NCBI GenBank assembly: GCA_010645155.1
Contig: CM021322.1
Span: forward strand, 12,530,215 to 12,594,214
Length of the DNA stretch: 64,000 nt
Direction: 5' to 3'
DNA from: Tigriopus japonicus
Taxonomy: Eukaryota > Arthropoda > Copepoda > Harpacticoida > Harpacticidae
Shown here: positions 57,874-64,000 of the stretch, piece by piece
How the letters are laid out: each line of letters starts with the position of its first letter
Numbering within the stretch: the first letter of the stretch is position 1
Program-made: the position numbers and the translations under genes
Notes under the pieces: model-generated
Seen by the model: the letters and a program-made list of their open reading frames with translations, nothing else
The model's database searches: none
What the model was told of the DNA's origin: nothing

Positions 57874-60110
57874 TTCTAACACATTTGCTGTTACGTCACT
57901 TTGCACATAAACTAACGATACTCGAGTTATTTGCGAGTAAAAGGTACCATAATCATCTATGTATTCACTTGCTTGAGTCGTTTCTCAGTTACCTTAAATT
58001 AACGCAGAACCTAGTTGTTCCCAAAGCAATCCAATCCAAAATTTCAGCAAAATCGACAATGCAAAACTTGGAAACCCATACTTGGGAACCCATTAACAAT
58101 TCCTTTGGAGTTGCAAGTTCGAACCTCACCCTGCCCGTCATCCATTTTCCGATGTCAGTCAGATATCAAGTTTGGTATTTAATGAACACAGAAAATGACA
58201 AGCAGGATTAAAATGTAAGTCAGAGAGCAAGGTACAAATCCAAATTGACGATGAGCTTCTCGGGGGAAATTTCATTGTTTAAAGCTGCTATCCGCCCAAC
58301 GAACGAAACTAGAAGATACTTTAATCAGGCATTTGGATTATCAAAAATCCTCCGTAGCTCTAGTCCTTAAATTATGTATCCTTTGTTACAGTTCACCTTG
58401 TTGGACTCGAAAGGGCCTGACCTGCCATTTTCAACGGTACACTACAAGTTCTCCAATTTCAGACATCGCAAGCACAAATTGCTCTAAGCAAACCGATGAG
58501 TTAGTTGTTCACGTGTTTGTACTGTCTGATCCGTTTTTGTCTCGGGGTTTCTCAGCTTTCCGAGAAAACATGGTCTCTCACGACCTCTGTTCTTCAAAAA
58601 TATTTGTATTTGAGCTTTTTGAGAACCCTCTAGAGTTATACTACGTACATACATACAGTACATGAGGTAAGTTCGTCTCGCCTTCGATCACGACTTTTGA
58701 TCTAATTCAATGAATATGCTCGTGATAGCTAGTCAATCCTTGAATGGTACATGTTGTGTTCCCGTGAGTTAGAAGCTAACTGCATGCATGCTTGTGTTTT
58801 CGATATCTCTATGCATAAGTACAGAGAAGAGACGAAAAACTCTACATGTACAAAAGTAAAAAATAACATGTATAAACATGTCTTTGCCCGTGATAAATTC
58901 ATCTCAAAGTTTTCTTACAAAATAGACGGGAAACTAATGATGGCTCGACAAAAGGCCATTACCGAAACCAAGCGTATTTGAGATCAGAAATCTTACAAAA
59001 TATGCCTCTCTATTCAAATTGTACTGTGTTAAAAATCAATAACTCTTAAAACTAGTTGGTTTATGAAGTTTTCATTGTCTATTTAACTTTGAAATGTAGT
59101 ATTAGTACGGTTAGCAAGTTGGACTCGGTAAAGTGCAAAAGAACGAAATCCAGTTACAATTCGGCGGTTAATGCAATTGCAAGAAATTTTGGTGGCAAAT
59201 AGATAATTATTTTTAAATACATTTGATACCAATGTGATTATAACGATTGATCAAACCCAGAATGGTTTCCTTTTTAGGTGTCAACCTACTATTAAGTCCA
59301 TTTCGTGTTTTTACGTGTTTTATTTCATGACGAAATCCTGCAATTTGCAATGGTTAAAAATTACATTGAAATTTCTCCTGGTGATTAAAAAGGCAGACAT
59401 CAAGTCTTGATATAGAATCAAAAATAATGGTGCTAAAGTTTTTGACCGGATAAAGTATTTTCCTCCCTCAAAAATATTTAGATTGCTAGTCTGCCTTTGG
59501 TTTTGGTTGGAGTTCAAGGAGAATGAGACTCCGAAAATAAATGTCAGTCACCAAGCCTACACTTTTTACGTAATGACATTCGAATTTAAATAAATTTTAC
59601 AAAGCTACGTGATTCAGAACCAGAAGTTGCAAATTCAGGAAGTCACTGGTACGCGTAGAATTGCTCATTGAACTTTTTGTATGAATGATGGCACCCCTGC
59701 TGCCGGACTGATGAAATGTTTCCAGAGCAAATCTCCAACTGAAGGGACAATTCTGTACCTAAAACTGTAGTTTTGATGTACAAACTTGGAACCGAAACTG
59801 AATTTCCCACCAAAAGCGATTTGTTCCGTCCAAAACTACTTACTCACTCTCTGAGATCAATGAGAATGACAAATGTCACAACAACGTTAAGAAGTTCTCC
59901 ATTTCTTCTGGGGAACAATGTAGCATGGGAATATGTTATTTGTTTGATGCGTGGTATGGTACAAAAGCGACACAAAGCCTTGTGACGAGAACGATAATGT
60001 AGTCAATTAAGTCAAGTAGAAAACAGTTCCTATTTGAAGATCACAGAGTCCTGATACCTGGATAGGTTTCTACTTGTTCAGTGGTCCACGTCCTCATTCT
60101 CTCACCCTCC
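57874..60110. other. Intergenic, no feature supported
   Basis: 2.2 kb AT-rich; no coding, RNA or repeat call. Confidence 0.4.
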
Positions 60111-60118
60111 CTGGGACA

Positions 60119-61709
60119 CGGGTAGTTATTTAAGGAAATTTTTAATTTCAATGGCATTCCATTTTCAGTGGTACCACACCATTGGCATAAGCCTTGGAAA
60201 GAAGGAAATGCATAAATTAAAATCTTCCCCCATGGAAAATGAGAGAAATGGCCTTTTTAGTTATGGCATGGTTTGAATCCATTTTCCTCCTTATCCAATC
60301 ATGAGAAGGATGTCTCCTTTGTAACACATTTTTGGGCCCCAATGTGTCATTGATATGGAGCAAAGCTTAATTTTGATTTTGCACATCATGGACAATTTAT
60401 TGATTTAGAAGGCTTTGTTTATTGCAATCAAGAAAAGTTGAGAAATATAAGCTTCAATCTGCTATGATAACAATGATGAAGAGGAGCAAAATGTCCCTTG
60501 TGGATAGTGCTTCAAGTGCATTAATTTGCTTAGTTGCTGTTTTGATAATTCTAATGAAAGCCTTTCTGATTTAAAATTACTAAAACTAAACAACTAAAAA
60601 GTAAGGTAGTTTATTTATCATCAGAAATGGATTCACAATGGCAAACAATACAAGGCAAAAAAAGGAGATAGGAAAGTCATGGTTGTCAAGAAACAAAACT
60701 TGGAATGGAAAATGTTGAGGAATGAACTCAAAATCATAACTGAATAACATGACTCATATTCACATAGTTTTGTTACAGAACTTTTAAGACAACTTTCAAA
60801 TGATTTTCATTGATGTGTTGGATACTGAGTGCACTGTGAAGATTTTTTATGCATGGAAATTGTTTGTACACATGGCACACTAGATGAGTTTGATGCTCGT
60901 GCTCTCTTATGTATAAGTGAAATTTTGTTCACAGGCCTGTGATTTTGTCACTTTTAAAGCACACAATCAGCAAAAGAACTGACCAATGATCACATTGTTC
61001 AGGCTTCAATAACTTGGATTCTTCAAAATCCTTTGTTCCATGTTCTTCACTCGGTCATTAATGCACTTTACCTCATGCAAATTTTTGTTGGCATGAAATA
61101 CTTTGCCTAAAGTGGAAGGCCAACACAATATTGTTCATTTGGTGATTGCAATCTTGACATGGAGGATTTCTCGCAAGAAAAAAGCGATTTGCAGAATGAT
61201 ATTCAGGATTGCACACAATGACACATGATAAGCACATGATCAACGAGGAAATGACCAATCTACCACAATAACATCATCTCAGATGTACCAAACTGATCCA
61301 AATTAATCACCAATAGATACAGGATGTAAAAGTCACTTTCACAAAGTAAACAAACATGCTGTGCCTTGAATATCCTTGTCCCTTCTTGTGATGTGGTGGT
61401 GATACTCATACATCAAATTAAACTCAAGTCAAGAAATTGGCCAAGGATCAGTTAATTACAAACATCAGTACAGTTACACTGAAAGGTAATAATGTAAGGC
61501 CCTACATTCAGGAGATGCCCTTCTCATGATTTTAATCAAGGGGAAAAAGATTCAAAACACGTCATAACTAAAATGACAATTTCTGTCATATTCCATGGGG
61601 GAAGATTTTATATTTTGCATTTTCTTCTTCCGAAGACTTAAACCAATGGTGTGGTACCACTGAAAGTGGAATGCCATTGAAATTAAAAAAATCTTGAAAT
61701 AACTACCCG
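60119..61709. mobile_element. 1.6-kb element with terminal inverted repeats of about 220 bp
   Basis: The outer ends CGGGTAGTTATTT and AAATAACTACCCG are inverted, and the arms pair over about 220 bp (shared blocks TTCAATGGCATTCCA, GGTACCACACCATTGG, TTCCCCCATGGAA, TTAGTTATG). The flanks CTGGGACA (60111-60118) and TGGGGACA (61710-61717) agree at 6 of 8. The interior of about 1.1 kb has no significant ORF. Superfamily unknown. Confidence 0.75.
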
Positions 61710-61717
61710 TGGGGACA

Positions 61718-62099
61718 AACTCCGAATATGGTCTTTACGTCTTAGTTCGTTAACTCAAAAATATGTGAGGTTGAAGGTTGATGTTCGACAGTTACACTTA
61801 CTTATAAGGTTATTTATTTGGTTTCTACTAAAGCGGTACTATTACAGGTTTATGATGGTGCTCTAGTTTCTGCTAGAGTGCAGTTACCGAAGTATTTTCA
61901 GCACAGAGTAACGACTAGGGCATGTAAATTAACTGGTATTTCAAGAAAACCCGTTATCAGTTCAATAATCAGAATACCAATTAATAACTGGCATTTCAGT
62001 TAATTTTGCTTTTGTCACATCTGATTATATCAAAGCAAAAACTTGTTGTTTTCAATTATAAATGAGATTTTCAAATTTGTCAAGAGCCATTTGAGGGTG
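61718..62099. other. Intergenic, nothing recognised
   Basis: AT-rich; no supported feature. Confidence 0.4.
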
Positions 62100-62810
62100 T
62101 TTTTCTTCACGATTGGGTGGTTGACAACAAAATCTCAGTGATGTGAAATCTGGGTTGTGCAAGTTTTTTCCACAGAGGTCCCAGAGTGGAGATACCGGAG
62201 CAGGCCGGTCGTGAAATTCATAGTGGGCAACAAGGGCCGTTTATCACCAGCGAAAATTTGAAAAACATGAAAATATTTGGCTATGTGGCCGGCCTCCTGT
62301 CTATGCTTTGCTTCTCCCAAATTATACCAAGGTGTTCAATGAAGATGATAGTGCATTTACAGGCTTTAAATCACACAACTAAGGGATTTGGCATTGAAGA
62401 TTTGTCTTGCGCACTTTCATTAGCTTTATGATCTTCCACATGTTTGGGCAAGCATCTTACGATATTCTTCGGAAATATTTGCCTTTTCATGCAACTTCTA
62501 GCCAGTTTCAACAACAAACAAGGCAGACAAAATGACGACAATGGCCTCTCTATAGACCTCTATGGTTTTTTCATGGGAGGGTCACCTAATGGAGCATTTT
62601 TCTTTGCTCACGTAAATAATCTAGCTTAAATTTATATTTAGTTTGCAACCCTGCTCAGAACACTTTATTGTTTATTGTTTATTTCAGGGATTTCAAGTTG
62701 TTAAGTGAAGGAAAAGTAGCTTTGAAAGTCACAAAAGTTAGGAACACTTTGCCTTTCGGGGCTCCTTAATGAAAAAACGGGTTAATTGACTGGTAGACAG
62801 TAGTGATGGG
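62100..62810. repeat. Dispersed repeat segment, copy 2
   Basis: Related to 57430-57700 in the same block order but with extra sequence between blocks (about 62250-62640). Confidence 0.5.
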
Positions 62811-63182
62811 ATTCAATCAGATTTCAATCTTTTAGGGCTATCATCAATGCCATTGGTCCATTGCAACAATAGTGTGAAAAAATTGCTTGATCTTGATGGC
62901 ACCCCTGGTCTGAAGTCTTCAAAAACAGGGTCACTTTTTGGAAATTCTTAATGAACGCATGCATTTTTCAAAGAAGTGAAAAATGTACTGTTTTACGTGA
63001 ATTGGCAATCACAGCATAGCAGTGCGCGCAAAAATGATTGAGCAGATTGAAAACCACGGGGCGGGCATCCTGAAGATTTTGTTGGACAAGTTATAGCTGT
63101 CGAATAGCAAAGGTTGGATGTGAAAACTTAATTTATTCCATGGCGCGTTGTGCCCAAATAAACAAATACAGTTTGTTTAGAG

Positions 63183-63431
63183 CAGGGGTCGGCAACCGGT
63201 GGGCCGGGGCCCAAATGTGGGCCAAAGGGTGGTCGTTGGTGGGCCCAGGAGCTATGGAGAAAGTCCAAAAAAGTGGGACCGAGAGCCATCCATAGTACTG
63301 TACTCGTAGGCTCAAAGCTCTTTGATTGCTAATTTGTGGGCCCCTGAATCTACCAATGCCTGGTTGGTGGGTCCCTGACAAAACGAATCAAATTTCGTGG
63401 GCCTTGTCCCAAAAGTGGTTGCCGACCCCTG
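63183..63431 (-). mobile_element. hAT-like MITE with exact 8-bp duplication
   Basis: 249 bp. The ends CAGGGGTCGGCAACC and GGTTGCCGACCCCTG are inverted, flanked by GTTTAGAG on both sides (63175-63182, 63432-63439). CAGGGGTCGGCAAC is a TIR form seen in hAT elements of many animals. No ORF. Confidence 0.85.
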
Positions 63432-63439
63432 GTTTAGAG

Positions 63440-64000
63440 GTTAGTTATTGCAAACTGTACTACCGTTTGTGCAAGGTTGCTTTTTAAAGTTTTTTTTAAG
63501 TTTTTTTACTGCTCCAATCAAAGAAAGTGAACTTGTTTGGGCACAAATGATCAATAAACCAAAGGCCAGCTGAAACCTGAAAATTGTCCGACAAATTGTT
63601 AGCAGAGTCAGAGCATGCCCACTCTGGAACTCTGTGTTTGAAGATTTAACTCCATCAGTAGGAGACAGAGGGGAACTAAATTGAAAATGTGTCAGGTAAA
63701 GCAATTTGGAGCCATTCATAAAGGTAAGTGTGTTGCTTTTAGACTTCCCAGTCACATTTGGCCGGGAATTTTTCAATTCTTTGGTCATTTTTATGGTGAA
63801 ATTTTCGTTTCCTTGAGAAAATTTACAAAAATGCACACGCTTTTTTGTACAGGATGAACACTAAAGGTTTACATGGGATTGAGCTTTAGGTCAGACTGAA
63901 TTCAAAATTATATTGTATTCCTTTTGTTTTGATAAAATCTTTGTTTTTAACAACGATTGCACCTTTATGGCCCTCGTTCTTACATTAGAAATCAATATCT
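63440..64000. other. Intergenic to window end, nothing recognised
   Basis: No supported feature; the 131-codon minus ORF (63836-63441) has no family signature. Confidence 0.4.

Noticed and set aside
62803..62825. TAGTGATGGGATTCAATC as the left end of another hAT element
   Set aside because: No matching inverted right end with a target duplication was found in the window.

Overview
The window is eukaryotic, AT-rich, gene-poor and repeat-dense. It has spliced genes with GT-AG introns, a DEG/ENaC sodium-channel pair, an FMRFamide-receptor-type GPCR, non-LTR retrotransposons, a BEL/Pao-type gag, Tc1/mariner and many hAT-like non-autonomous DNA transposons. This fits an arthropod. A crustacean such as a copepod is my best guess, but the sequence does not prove the species.

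Layout. (1) 1-7000: two DEG/ENaC genes stand head to head with start codons 203 bp apart. The minus-strand copy runs off the left edge. The plus-strand copy ends at 6999. (2) 7000-10700: small transposons, including a foldback-like hAT element whose arms are 15-bp minisatellites, then a LINE fragment and a decayed MADF-domain gene. (3) 10998-25002: a very large inverted duplication (arms 6630 and 6041 bp) around a 1.2-kb loop that contains an N gap. Each arm carries part of a LINE reverse transcriptase, a pogo-like MITE, a 31-bp tandem array and an intact 573-codon gag ORF. The arms appear to differ only by exactly 19 units of the 31-bp array. (4) 26955-32100: a LINE 3' end, a tRNA-like sequence, a mariner pseudogene split by a nested element, and a cluster of three hAT MITEs, one inside another. 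(5) 32810-44741: a four-exon class A GPCR on the minus strand whose exon phases all agree, with MITEs in its introns. (6) 45020-64000: no gene I can support, but several well-bounded non-autonomous transposons, a tRNA-derived SINE and repeated segments.

How the parts relate. The DEG/ENaC pair probably shares one promoter region and arose by duplication. A FMRFamide-type receptor and DEG/ENaC channels are both typical of neuropeptide or sensory signalling, but nothing here shows that they act together. The SINEs carry the same 3' tail as the LINE at 26955-27740, which suggests that LINE family mobilised them. All exon boundaries were read by eye from splice signals, reading phase and family motifs.
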